This document shows, one piece after another, positions 35,226 to 43,484 of a DNA stretch of 64,000 nucleotides (positions are counted from its first letter, which is position 1; each line of letters opens with the position of its first letter). Under the pieces are notes generated by a model, which was given only the letters and a program-made list of their open reading frames with translations, had not been told where the DNA came from and searched no databases. The position numbers and the translations under genes were made by a program. The DNA comes from an uncultured Chloroflexota bacterium (lineage in GTDB: Bacteria; Chloroflexota; Anaerolineae; Anaerolineales; Anaerolineaceae), in NCBI GenBank assembly GCA_902791025.1, contig CADATZ010000002.1:222368-286367 (forward strand), read 5' to 3'.

Positions 35226-36146
35226 TTATCCCTTCACCGCACCGGCCATAATACCATTGTCGAAGTACTTCTGGAAGAAGGGGTACATCAACAGCAGCGG
35301 AAGGCTGGAAATGATGATGGTCGCGTACTTCAGCAGTTCAGCCAGCTGAGCACGTTCCGCGGTGGACTGCATATCGGATACCATACCCGGTTCCGGCTGG
35401 CTCTGAATCAGGATCGAACGAAGAACCAGCTGCAGCGGCTGTTTTGATGCGCTGTTGAGGTAGATCATGGCATCAAAGTAGCTGTTCCACATACCAACAA
35501 ACTGCCACATGGAGATCGTCGCGATGATCGGTGAGCAGACCGGAAGCAGGATCTGGAAGAAATAAGTCATCTCATTCGCGCCGTCAATTTCAGCAGCTTC
35601 CTGAAGATCTTTCGGGATCCCCATGTAATAGGTACGGGCAATGATCATGTTCCAGACACTGAAGGCACCGGGGAGCAGGATCGCCCAAATAGTATCAAGC
35701 ATTCCCAGGTCACTGATCAGCAAATAGGTCGGGATCAAACCGCCGCCAAAGAACATGGTGATGACAAAGATAATATTGAAAAAGCTCTTCCCTTTGAAAT
35801 CCGCGCGGGACATCGGATAAGCCGCAAGCAGCGTTACCGCAACCGAAAGGATCGTAAAGAGAACTGAATACAGCAGCGCGTTTCCGAAACCGATCCAAAT
35901 CTGGCTGTTGGACAAAACCCGCTCGTACGCCATAAGCGTCCATTTGCTGAAATCAAATGTCAAACCAGTATTCTGCAGTGTGATTGGATCAATGAAGGAC
36001 GCCAGAATGATGTAAACAACAGGCAGAATAATGGCGAGTACAAACAAACCCAGGATCGTGAAAGCAACAATCAGGATCACTTTATCCCCGGGGGTATTCT
36101 TTGAGAACTCGCTCCTTTTCTTTGGTTGAGTCGTATTAGCTGCCAT
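35226..36146 (-). CDS. CUT1 sugar ABC transporter permease (LplC/YtcP-like)
   Basis: A 306-residue inner-membrane permease with six hydrophobic helices and the EAA loop GIPKDLQEAAEIDGANEMTYFFQILLP. The C-terminus FQKYFDNGIMAGAVKG is characteristic of LplC/YtcP carbohydrate permeases. It lies 2 bases after the partner permease. Confidence 0.94.
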   Translation of the reverse strand: MAANTTQPKKRSEFSKNTPGDKVILIVAFTILGLFVLAIILPVVYIILASFIDPITLQNTGLTFDFSKWTLMAYERVLSNSQIWIGFGNALLYSVLFTILSVAVTLLAAYPMSRADFKGKSFFNIIFVITMFFGGGLIPTYLLISDLGMLDTIWAILLPGAFSVWNMIIARTYYMGIPKDLQEAAEIDGANEMTYFFQILLPVCSPIIATISMWQFVGMWNSYFDAMIYLNSASKQPLQLVLRSILIQSQPEPGMVSDMQSTAERAQLAELLKYATIIISSLPLLLMYPFFQKYFDNGIMAGAVKG

Positions 36147-36148
36147 GG

Positions 36149-37093
36149 TTAGATCCCCTTTCCTTCATTCATCTTCTTTACGATGGCATTCATGGATATC
36201 AGCAGCACAACATTGATAATCGTGTTGAACAGACCTACCGCAGTGGAGAAACCATAGTCCCCATCCAGAAGACCTTTCTTATACACATAGGTGGAGATAA
36301 TTTCAGAAGTACCAAGGTTCAGGTCCGTCTGCAGCGCGTAAGCCTTTTCGAAACCAACGCTCATGATGTTACCGACAGCCATGATGAACTGAATAAGAAC
36401 AGTATCCTTGATCGCCGGCCATTCCACAGCCTTGATCTGCTGAATAATATTCGCGCCATCGATGATCGCAGCTTCCTTCTGATCTTTACTCGCATTAGAA
36501 AGAGCGGCTGTATAAATAATGGAAGACCAACCAGCGCCCTGCCAGATACCGGAAGCGATATAAATCGTACGGAATGCTGATGACATCGTCATAAAATTCG
36601 TACGAGTCCCAAGCAGAGAGTTGATCATGCCGGTCGGGGAAAGAATGATACGAACGATACCGCAAAGCACGATGACCGAGATAAAGTTCGGCATATAAAG
36701 CACGAGCTGAATGTTCTGCTTTGTCTTCTGGCTGAGAATGCGGTTGAGCAGGAATGCCAGCAAAATCGGTGCCGGGAATCCCCACAGGAGTCCGTAAACG
36801 CTCAGCTTCAATGTGTTTTCAAGGTATTTCAAGAAGTCAGGGGAAGAGAGGAAACGCTGAAAATGCGCAAAACCAACCCACTCACTTGCGAAAATACCGC
36901 GAATCGGGTTGTATTCCGTGAACGCAATTGCGATACCACCCATCGGGACATAACGGAAAATGATCGTTAATGCAAAAGCCGGCAGCATAAAGATAACATA
37001 AAGCTGCCAGTGCTGCCGCAGGTAGACCCCTGTGTTATGGAGGGTCTGACCAAAATCGGACCTTCGTTTCGTCTTTGCTGAAGCATTATTCAT
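36149..37093 (-). CDS. CUT1 sugar ABC transporter permease (LplB/YteP-like)
   Basis: A 314-residue permease with six helices and the EAA-type loop ASKDQKEAAIIDGANIIQQIKAVEWPAI. The N-terminal FALTIIFRYVPMGGIAIAFTEYNP is typical of LplB. It is the first gene of the transporter operon. A promoter and an ATTGTGCA palindrome lie 45-112 bases upstream, so LacI-type control is likely. Confidence 0.94.
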   Translation of the reverse strand: MNNASAKTKRRSDFGQTLHNTGVYLRQHWQLYVIFMLPAFALTIIFRYVPMGGIAIAFTEYNPIRGIFASEWVGFAHFQRFLSSPDFLKYLENTLKLSVYGLLWGFPAPILLAFLLNRILSQKTKQNIQLVLYMPNFISVIVLCGIVRIILSPTGMINSLLGTRTNFMTMSSAFRTIYIASGIWQGAGWSSIIYTAALSNASKDQKEAAIIDGANIIQQIKAVEWPAIKDTVLIQFIMAVGNIMSVGFEKAYALQTDLNLGTSEIISTYVYKKGLLDGDYGFSTAVGLFNTIINVVLLISMNAIVKKMNEGKGI

Positions 37094-37137
37094 AGAACCT
37101 CCTTCTTACCTTCTTCCCCACATCAAGGAAGCATATG

Positions 37138-37155
37138 ATTGTGCAAATGCACAAT
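37138..37155. promoter_or_regulatory. LacI-type operator palindrome
   Basis: A perfect 8-2-8 palindrome ATTGTGCA-AA-TGCACAAT between the transporter promoter and its first gene. A half-site TTTGCACAATTT recurs near 37218. The adjacent LacI-family protein is the probable ligand-responsive binder. Confidence 0.75.
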
Positions 37156-37176
37156 ATTGTATAGAGTTGTCTATCC

Positions 37177-37205
37177 ATATTATCACCGTATTTTCAAACT
37201 GTCAA
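37177..37205 (-). promoter_or_regulatory. Promoter of the sugar transporter operon
   Basis: On the minus strand a perfect -35 TTGACA and a -10 TAATAT are 17 bases apart. The operator at 37138-37155 lies just downstream, overlapping early transcribed DNA. Confidence 0.8.
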
Positions 37206-37396
37206 CCCTTTAATTATGTGTTATTTGCACAATTTATTACAATTAATATTAGCTATCAAACAGACCAAAAGTATGCGCATTTGTACGACAATTTGAATGA
37301 TTTTTTCATAAAATTTCATATTCAAAGAGCAATTTGTCATTTCAAAAAATGATTAAATACCTTCTTTACATATGTAAAATTCAATAAAAATAATAA

Positions 37397-37425
37397 TTGA
37401 CATTTGCATACTCTTGTGCTAATAT
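37397..37425 (+). promoter_or_regulatory. Promoter of the lacI-type gene
   Basis: TTGACA and TAATAT with a 17-base spacer, the same hexamers as the divergent transporter promoter. The spacer holds TTTGCATACTCTTGTGC, a degenerate version of the operator, suggesting autoregulation. Confidence 0.75.
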
Positions 37426-37465
37426 AGATATATCGGAAGTTTACAATCTGGAAGGGGCATTATTC

Positions 37466-38515
37466 ATGAATAAAAAAGTCAGAATACAAGACATCGCAGA
37501 TGCCCTTGGCATCTCAAGAAACACTGTTTCAAAGGCAATCAACAACTCAGAGGGACTTGCGGATGAAACACGGGAGAAGATCCTGCAGAAAGCCATTGAA
37601 ATGGGGTATAAACAGTTTTCCTATGTCCGCAACATTGCAGAATTGGCCATGCCGCAAGCAGCGAATGAGGATGGCTCCTACGCTGAATTCAAGGGGGAAA
37701 TAGCACTTTTCACAACGATCTTCATTAATCCGTCCCATTTTGCCACCCTTTTACTGGACCGGTTCCAACGTGAACTGCTTCAGCTGGGCTATACACTCAA
37801 CACACATCGTGTCGATATTGACAATCTCAAAAACAAAACACTGCCAATTACTTTCAGTAAGGAAAGAGCTCGTGCAATCATCTGTTTTGAAATGTTTGAC
37901 TGGGAATATGATGAAATGCTGTGCACACTGGGGCTTCCCACATTGTTTGTCGATGGGCCCTGCAGAATCTTTGGGAAAACACTCCCCTCTGACCAGTTAT
38001 TAATGGACAATACAGCCGGTATTTCAAAGCTTATTATGGATATGCTGCAAGCCGGAAAAAATCGGATCGGTTTTATCGGTAATTATGAGCATTGTGAATC
38101 CTTTTTTGAACGATACCTGGCCTTTCACGGAACGATGACGCTCAATAATGAACCGGTCAACAAAGAATGGATCATCAAAGAAAATCATAAGGAAATGATG
38201 ATCGAACCATTTAGAAACATGAAAGAACTGCCGGATCTTTTTATCTGCGCCAATGATTTTGTCGCGATTGATGCCATGCAGGTACTGCGTAATATGGGGA
38301 AAAGTATCCCTCAGGATGTGATGATAGCCGGGTTTGATGATTCTGTTGACTCCAGATTGGTTGAACCGCAGCTCACAACCGTCCATATCCATTCACAAAT
38401 TATGGCTTATTCTGCCACCCAGCTGCTGATTTCACGCATAGAAGAACCGACACTGGATTACCGCACCGTTTACACGGAAACAGAACTGATCTACAGAAAA
38501 TCGGCGAGCCTCTAA
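37466..38515 (+). CDS. LacI-family transcriptional regulator
   Basis: A 349-residue regulator: the helix-turn-helix VRIQDIADALGISRNTVSKAINNSEGLA spans residues 4-31, followed by the hinge helix and a periplasmic-binding-protein-like ligand domain (DLFICANDFVAIDAMQVLRNMGKSIPQDV, IAGFDDSVDSRLVEPQLTTVHI). The frame opens at 37397, inside the promoter. The ATG at 37466 is preferred, with GAAGGGG 9 bases upstream. It divergently faces the sugar transporter operon and likely represses it. Confidence 0.93.
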   Translation: MNKKVRIQDIADALGISRNTVSKAINNSEGLADETREKILQKAIEMGYKQFSYVRNIAELAMPQAANEDGSYAEFKGEIALFTTIFINPSHFATLLLDRFQRELLQLGYTLNTHRVDIDNLKNKTLPITFSKERARAIICFEMFDWEYDEMLCTLGLPTLFVDGPCRIFGKTLPSDQLLMDNTAGISKLIMDMLQAGKNRIGFIGNYEHCESFFERYLAFHGTMTLNNEPVNKEWIIKENHKEMMIEPFRNMKELPDLFICANDFVAIDAMQVLRNMGKSIPQDVMIAGFDDSVDSRLVEPQLTTVHIHSQIMAYSATQLLISRIEEPTLDYRTVYTETELIYRKSASL

Positions 38516-38551
38516 AGAATGAAGAAGTAATGGGTCAGGAGAAGGTAGAGA

Positions 38552-39205
38552 ATGAAATTTTTGAACTACGACAGCAAATTCAGCCGTACCATGATCAAGT
38601 TATGTTACGCCTGCTTCCTGAACCTTCTCTGGATGCTATGTTCCTTACCGATCATCACCATCGGGGCCTCCACGACCGCCCTTTATTACGCCTGTCTCAA
38701 GATCGTACGGGAAGAAGGGTATGATGCTGGGAAAATGTTCTTCCACTCCTTCAAACAGAATTTCAAACAGGCGACAATCATCTGGCTCATCCTGTTGGCT
38801 TTCGGAATTTTTCTCGCCGGAGATGGGTACATTCTCTACCACCTCCGCACCAACTCTACCGGAGCAGCGGCTGTGATGTGGACACTGCTGATGGCAATCG
38901 TCATCGCTGCCGCGGTTATTTATGTGATTGTTTTGCTCTATGTCTTTCCGCTGCTGGCCAGTGTAGAAAACACGACCGGCGCCATGCTGAAAAACGCGTT
39001 TCTGATTGGAACGCATTACCTGTTTTCCAGCATTTTGATGTTCGCAGTTCATTTTGCCATGTTTTATATTGTAGTTGCCGTGTTCACGCCGATGTTCCTG
39101 ATGGGAGAGGGGCTCTGTGCCATGATCTGCTCCTGGCTCATCAAGAATATTCTGAAATCAGTTACCTACGATCCGAATCCGCCAATAGACACCAGTGAAG
39201 ATTAA
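38552..39205 (+). CDS. DUF624 membrane protein (YesV-like)
   Basis: A 217-residue protein with five hydrophobic helices. The N-terminal NYDSKFSRTMIKLCYACFLNLLWMLCSLPIITIGASTTALYY is the DUF624 signature seen next to LplB/LplC-type importers. The function is not established. It is the second gene after the LacI regulator, with GAGAAGGTAGAG before the ATG. A role accompanying the adjacent importer is inferred from context. Confidence 0.88.
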   Translation: MKFLNYDSKFSRTMIKLCYACFLNLLWMLCSLPIITIGASTTALYYACLKIVREEGYDAGKMFFHSFKQNFKQATIIWLILLAFGIFLAGDGYILYHLRTNSTGAAAVMWTLLMAIVIAAAVIYVIVLLYVFPLLASVENTTGAMLKNAFLIGTHYLFSSILMFAVHFAMFYIVVAVFTPMFLMGEGLCAMICSWLIKNILKSVTYDPNPPIDTSED

Positions 39206-39208
39206 ACC

Positions 39209-39952
39209 ATGAATCCGAAAGAAAAAGCAGCAAACAAAGAAGCCTTCCGGCAAATGAGTCCATCCGAAAAGATCGAATACATTCGAACATATTATTGGAT
39301 GCCGATCCTGCTGGCTGTGATTGCACTCGTCGTCCTCATCACCTCGTTGTATCATCACTTTACGAAAAAAGAACAGATCCTCCACACCGCCTATGCGAAT
39401 GTCAGCATTGGAACTGCTTTAGAAACCGTATTGAACCATAACTACCTGCTTTCCCGTGGAATGGACCCGCAAAAATACGAAATTCTGACTTACCGCAACC
39501 TTTATCTTTCCCGGGACCCTTCCCCACAAAATCATGAAATCGCTTATGCCTCTAAATTGAAAGTGCTTGCCGTAATCAACGGCAAAAAACTTGATTTTGC
39601 CCTGATGAACCGGGAAGCCTATGACATTTTTTCAGAAAGCGATTATCTGATGGACCTGCACGAATTATCCGGTCAGGACGAATCCCTATATGAGAACCTG
39701 AAACCGCTTCTGGTTGAAAACATCGTAATCGTTGAGGACAATGCTATTGAAGTCAACCTGAATGAAGCGGATGCTTATCAGGCAGTGACGAAAAAAGTGG
39801 TGAACGGAATAGATCTTTCATCCATATCCGCTGTCAAAGAAGCGGGGTTTCCGGATAAAGTCTATCTGGGAATCATCGCCAACACACCGCGTCTTGCGGA
39901 ATGCTGTGAATATCTGACCTACATCCTGTCGTTGAAGGAGGCAGGAGCATGA
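39209..39952 (+). CDS. Single-pass membrane protein of unknown function
   Basis: A 247-residue protein. A short cytosolic N-terminus (MNPKEKAANKEAFRQM) and one membrane helix (MPILLAVIALVVLITSLYHHF, residues 31-51) precede an extracytoplasmic domain of about 195 residues. I recognise no domain. It starts 3 bases after the DUF624 stop, so the genes are coupled. Such anchored proteins occasionally accompany DUF624 genes. Confidence 0.75.
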   Translation: MNPKEKAANKEAFRQMSPSEKIEYIRTYYWMPILLAVIALVVLITSLYHHFTKKEQILHTAYANVSIGTALETVLNHNYLLSRGMDPQKYEILTYRNLYLSRDPSPQNHEIAYASKLKVLAVINGKKLDFALMNREAYDIFSESDYLMDLHELSGQDESLYENLKPLLVENIVIVEDNAIEVNLNEADAYQAVTKKVVNGIDLSSISAVKEAGFPDKVYLGIIANTPRLAECCEYLTYILSLKEAGA

Positions 39953-40032
39953 CAGAGCAAAAGACTTCCCGGATGAATCGGGAAAACAGTAAGGGGACAC
40001 AGGAAGAGCTGCCGCCTTCCTATATCTTATAA
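39949..40032 (+). CDS. Possible 27-residue small ORF
   Basis: The ATG overlaps the previous stop as GCATGA and is preceded by AAGGAGG, a strong ribosome site. The product (MTEQKTSRMNRENSKGTQEE then LPPSYIL) is hydrophilic and unlike anything I know. It could instead be the remnant of a longer gene. Confidence 0.35.
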   Translation: MTEQKTSRMNRENSKGTQEELPPSYIL

Positions 40033-40148
40033 AACCGGGCTTGTCAGCAAAGTAAAAACCCGGTTTCCGGATCCCGGACGGAACAATACGGGCTTGCATT
40101 CATCCTGCGGGGAAAAAGCAGGAAAACAATTTAGAAAAGAGGTATCTT

Positions 40149-40622
40149 ATGCAGAACAGTTATATTATTGTCTTCAGCAACCGGCTTGTCGACCATTACG
40201 GGATTGCAATGGCCATTGCGATCCCGATCATTTGCTGGTTTGTCCAGGCTGTCGGCAAGTTTTTTGTTTTCAAAAAAGCCGGCAAAACACCCTGGCTCGG
40301 TTTCATTCCGGTTTTGAGCGATTGGCATCAGCTGGATCTGTCCTGGAACAGAATGATCGCATGGCTGTGGGTGGGCATATTCGTAATTTGCTGCTTGTTC
40401 CTGAGCGGCATCTTCAGCGGACTCATGAAGCCGTACATCCATGACTCTCTGACAATTGTTTTTGTCATGACGCTGCTGATTATCATGATCATCGACTGCT
40501 ATCAGCTGGCGAAAGCATTCGGCAAAAATTTCTTCTTCGTCCTCGGCCTGTTCTTCCTGTTCCCGATCTTCATGGTCATTCTCGGACTGGACAACTCAAA
40601 ATATCTCGGCCCGCAAGAATAA
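40149..40622 (+). CDS. DUF5684-like small membrane protein
   Basis: A 157-residue protein with four hydrophobic helices. The segment KFFVFKKAGKTPWLGFIPVLSDWHQLDLS matches the pattern of DUF5684 (FKKAGKP-W-IPV-N). The C-terminal FFLFPIFMVILGLDNSKYLG fits too. The function is unknown. AGAGGTAT precedes the ATG, and a terminator follows. Confidence 0.78.
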   Translation: MQNSYIIVFSNRLVDHYGIAMAIAIPIICWFVQAVGKFFVFKKAGKTPWLGFIPVLSDWHQLDLSWNRMIAWLWVGIFVICCLFLSGIFSGLMKPYIHDSLTIVFVMTLLIIMIIDCYQLAKAFGKNFFFVLGLFFLFPIFMVILGLDNSKYLGPQE

Positions 40623-40655
40623 TCATTTCTAAATTCTGAAGCAATTTATAATCTG

Positions 40656-40683
40656 AGGACCGCTTTCACGGCGGTCCTTTTCT
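40656..40683 (+). terminator. Intrinsic terminator
   Basis: An 8-base stem AGGACCGC/GCGGTCCT with a 7-base loop is followed by TTTTCT, 34 bases past the DUF5684-like gene. Confidence 0.85.
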
Positions 40684-40748
40684 GTTCAAGGGCAATGATC
40701 AAAAAAATCTTCAGAAAATGATTTCACACAAAAATACTGACTCCGGTG

Positions 40749-41162
40749 TTATGGTTCCTCCACAATATCTCCGGTCCAGCTCATGATCCCGCCGAAATCA
40801 TAGACATTCTTATATCCCAGATCCGCAAGCTTTTTTGCAGCCTGGGCACTGCGGTTGCCGGAACGGCAGTAAACAAGAATGATCTGATCAAGGTCCGGCA
40901 GCTCTGCAGGCTTTTCCGACCCGATGCTTTCATTCGGGACGAGGATCGCACCGGGGATATGACCGGAAGCAAATTCATCCGCGCGGCGGACATCCACGAT
41001 CACATGTCCGTCATCCGCTTCCATCATCTTTTTTGCATCCTCCTGAGAAATGCGGGTATAAGAACTTTTCCCGTCCTCTCCGTTCGGAGAATCTGATTTG
41101 TTTGCCGTGCCGCAGGATGAAAATATCATGCACAAAAATAAAATAAATATAATATTCTTCAT
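40749..41162 (-). CDS. Exported rhodanese-like protein
   Basis: A 137-residue protein with an N-terminal signal segment that may be a lipoprotein signal (IFSSC, C17). The rhodanese domain has VIVDVRRADEFASGHIPGAILVPN and the active-site loop VYCRSGNRSAQAA, so the catalytic cysteine is present. It ends NVYDFGGIMSWTG. It probably handles sulfane sulfur or redox chemistry outside the membrane. The substrate is unknown. Confidence 0.88.
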   Translation of the reverse strand: MKNIIFILFLCMIFSSCGTANKSDSPNGEDGKSSYTRISQEDAKKMMEADDGHVIVDVRRADEFASGHIPGAILVPNESIGSEKPAELPDLDQIILVYCRSGNRSAQAAKKLADLGYKNVYDFGGIMSWTGDIVEEP

Positions 41163-41175
41163 TACAACACCTTTC

Positions 41176-41484
41176 CTACAACCAATAATGCTTTAATTCA
41201 TCATAAAAATTTTCTCTTGTCCCCGCGATAATAACGATAACTGTTGTTAATTCACCCGTAACCTCATCCACAACATATTCCAATGTATATGCCAATTCAT
41301 AATTTACACGGTTATAGTATATATCACAACATCTGATCCCTCGCAGGTCACCCTTTTTTTCTTCACCAATCAAAGGATCAGCCAAAATTTCATCAACCTT
41401 ATTCTGAAACAATTTCTTCAGTTGTTTATCCTTCAATTTTTTGAAATATTTCATTACCGGAGGGAGAAAAACTATTTTTATCAT
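41176..41484 (-). CDS. RelE/ParE-family toxin
   Basis: A 102-residue protein with the RelE/ParE layout. The N-terminal helix hairpin (VMKYFKKLKDKQLKKLFQNKVDEI) is followed by a beta sheet (GDLRGIRCCDIYYNRVNYELAYTLEY) and the C-terminal GTRENFYDELKHYWL. RelE members cut mRNA on the ribosome; ParE members poison gyrase. Residues alone do not decide. It shares a base with the upstream antitoxin stop. Confidence 0.8.
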   Translation of the reverse strand: MIKIVFLPPVMKYFKKLKDKQLKKLFQNKVDEILADPLIGEEKKGDLRGIRCCDIYYNRVNYELAYTLEYVVDEVTGELTTVIVIIAGTRENFYDELKHYWL

Positions 41485-41843
41485 TACTCATCTCCGGCAT
41501 CAAAAATTTCATCGTAAGTATAATAGTCCCCTTTCCCATAAGCAGCATCCTTCCCCTGCTGCAAAATTTTTTCAATAGCCGGACGAACAAGTGCCTGCCG
41601 CTTTTTGAATTCCTGCAGCAGGAGCTCTCCTGAGAAACCTTCTTTAATCAGGTCTGCAAGAATTAGCTCAGCAAATTCACCACCGGATACATTTTCAACC
41701 GGTGTAAGGATGAGTCTGCCATTTTCTACAGAACATATCGCTTCTTTATCAAAGCCAAGATCTGTAAAATACTTTTGAGGTATGGTAATTTGTCTCTTAG
41801 AAGATATCGAAACCCGTTTTGACCCTGATAATAACATTTCCAT
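41484..41843 (-). CDS. AbrB/MazE-fold antitoxin
   Basis: A 119-residue protein with a swapped-hairpin DNA-binding domain (RVSISSKRQITIPQKYFTDLGF, residues 10-31) and ENGRLILTP. The C-terminal helical tail is acidic and likely neutralises the adjacent RelE/ParE toxin. AGGAG lies 7 bases before the ATG at 41843. A TATAAT (41894-41899 on the minus strand) lies about 50 bases upstream. Three copies of ATTGAATCT-type words lie farther up. Confidence 0.82.
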   Translation of the reverse strand: MEMLLSGSKRVSISSKRQITIPQKYFTDLGFDKEAICSVENGRLILTPVENVSGGEFAELILADLIKEGFSGELLLQEFKKRQALVRPAIEKILQQGKDAAYGKGDYYTYDEIFDAGDE

Positions 41844-41957
41844 AAAATACTCCTGTCAAAGATTCAAAATTTCCAAGTTTCTTTGTTATACTGATTATAC
41901 TTGAAAATATGATTTTGCAAATAATCATATACTTCAAAAAAAGTTCTATAACAGAAT

Positions 41958-42005
41958 ATTGAATCTGTTTTCAATGAATTAAGATTCAATGAAATCAGAT
42001 TCAAT
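41958..42005. repeat. Iterated ATTGAATCT/AGATTCAAT words
   Basis: One ATTGAATCT (41958-41966) faces two AGATTCAAT copies (41982-41990 and 41997-42005), with a further TTCAATGAA pair between. It lies in the 284-base spacer between the toxin-antitoxin unit and the MATE gene and may be an operator array for either side. Confidence 0.5.
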
Positions 42006-42127
42006 ATAAATATATAAATGAAAATGTCAAAAATGAATTAACAACATCTGTCAGCAAATACCCATTGAGAGAATGTCGTTCATATCAAATCCTGTATAAT
42101 AGTCACGGTTAGGAAAAGGATAAGAAA

Positions 42128-43465
42128 ATGAACCAGACGAATACCATCGGCAAAGACTACACTACCCGCGAGCTAATCCGCTTTGCTGCGCCTCCGGTTT
42201 TGGCGCAGTTTTCCATGTCGCTGCTTTCGACACTGGATGACGGGTTATTCATTTCCCGTTTTGTCGGCACCAACGCACTGGCGGCATTCAGCATCGCCAT
42301 GCCGATATTCATGTTTTTCATGGCCATCTCCGAATTGTTCAACGGGGCTTCCGTTTTATGTTCGACAAAAATGGGTGAAAAGAAGATCGAAGAAGCCCGG
42401 AGCCATTTTACAACCATCGTGATCCTCTCAGGCGCCTTTGGCTGTATCGTTTCACTGATCGGACGCATTTTTCTGGACCAGCTTATCGTTTTCCTTGGCG
42501 GCACGGAGATCCTTTTCCCTTATGTCAAGGCCTTCCTCTCGATTGGTGTCTGGTTCATTCCGCTGATCCTCATCAATCACGTTTTTGCCCGCTTTTACGT
42601 TCCGGCAGGGAACTCCCGGATGTCACTTTATGTCACATTGGTCAATGCCTTCTGCAACTTTTTCTTTGACTGGCTGTTCATCGTTCAGCTCCGTCTCGGC
42701 ATGACAGGTAGCGCCTATGCGAACCTGATTGCCAACATTATTGTATTCATCATCGGCATCATCTTTTTCAGCAGGAAAAGCAGTGAGATTCATTTCACAA
42801 AACCGGATACCGACTTTTTCTCTACTCTTTGGCAAAGCGCAAAGTTCGGATTTCCGCCCTTCCTGACCAATGTTGCTGTGGCCGTTAATTCTTTCATTGC
42901 CAACCAGGTGCTGCTGCATGTTGGCGGAGAAGAGAGCGTTTCTGCTTACACGATCATCAATAATATCCAGTTCATGTTCATGAGCAGTCTCTGGGGACTC
43001 ACCGGTGCTGTTACACCAATCGTCAGCTACGCTTTCGGTGAAAAGAACAACGCCAAAATCCGCAAGATCCTGAAGCAGATCGTCATCCTGACAACCGGCC
43101 TGATCGGGATCATTATTCTCTTCTATTTTCTCGGGAAAACGCCATTGCTGTGGCTCTATCTGAAAAGTGATGCCAGTGAGGCGGTTCGTCAAATGGCTTC
43201 ACACGGGTTGACGATTGCACCGATGGGTTTCCTCTTCTTCGGTTACAATGTGCTGGCAATCGATACCCTCCTGGCACTGCATCAAAAGAAATATTCCACC
43301 ATTCTCTCCATCCTCGAGAACGTGATCTGCGCGAACCTGACCATGCTCACCCTACCATATCTTTTCGGTATTCCCGGCGTCTGGTTCGCCTTCCCCGTGG
43401 GGGAAATCCTGACCTTTGCGGGAACACTGTTCTTTGCGCTGCGTATCAGAAAGCTGTACTTTTAA
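42128..43465 (+). CDS. MATE-family multidrug/cation exporter
   Basis: A 445-residue polytopic protein with about 12 helices. The N-terminus RELIRFAAPPVLAQFSMSLLSTLDDGLFISRFVGTNALAAFSIAMP is typical of MATE exporters of the DinF/MepA type. The duplicated half repeats near residue 230 (AKFGFPPFLTN, SAYTIINNIQFMFMSSLWGLTGAVTPIVSYAFGEKN). It extrudes drugs or metabolites in exchange for Na+ or H+. A TATAAT lies about 30 bases upstream of the ATG, with AGGAAAAGG as the ribosome site. Confidence 0.92.
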   Translation: MNQTNTIGKDYTTRELIRFAAPPVLAQFSMSLLSTLDDGLFISRFVGTNALAAFSIAMPIFMFFMAISELFNGASVLCSTKMGEKKIEEARSHFTTIVILSGAFGCIVSLIGRIFLDQLIVFLGGTEILFPYVKAFLSIGVWFIPLILINHVFARFYVPAGNSRMSLYVTLVNAFCNFFFDWLFIVQLRLGMTGSAYANLIANIIVFIIGIIFFSRKSSEIHFTKPDTDFFSTLWQSAKFGFPPFLTNVAVAVNSFIANQVLLHVGGEESVSAYTIINNIQFMFMSSLWGLTGAVTPIVSYAFGEKNNAKIRKILKQIVILTTGLIGIIILFYFLGKTPLLWLYLKSDASEAVRQMASHGLTIAPMGFLFFGYNVLAIDTLLALHQKKYSTILSILENVICANLTMLTLPYLFGIPGVWFAFPVGEILTFAGTLFFALRIRKLYF

Positions 43466-43484
43466 TTTTTAATGCTTCAACCTG

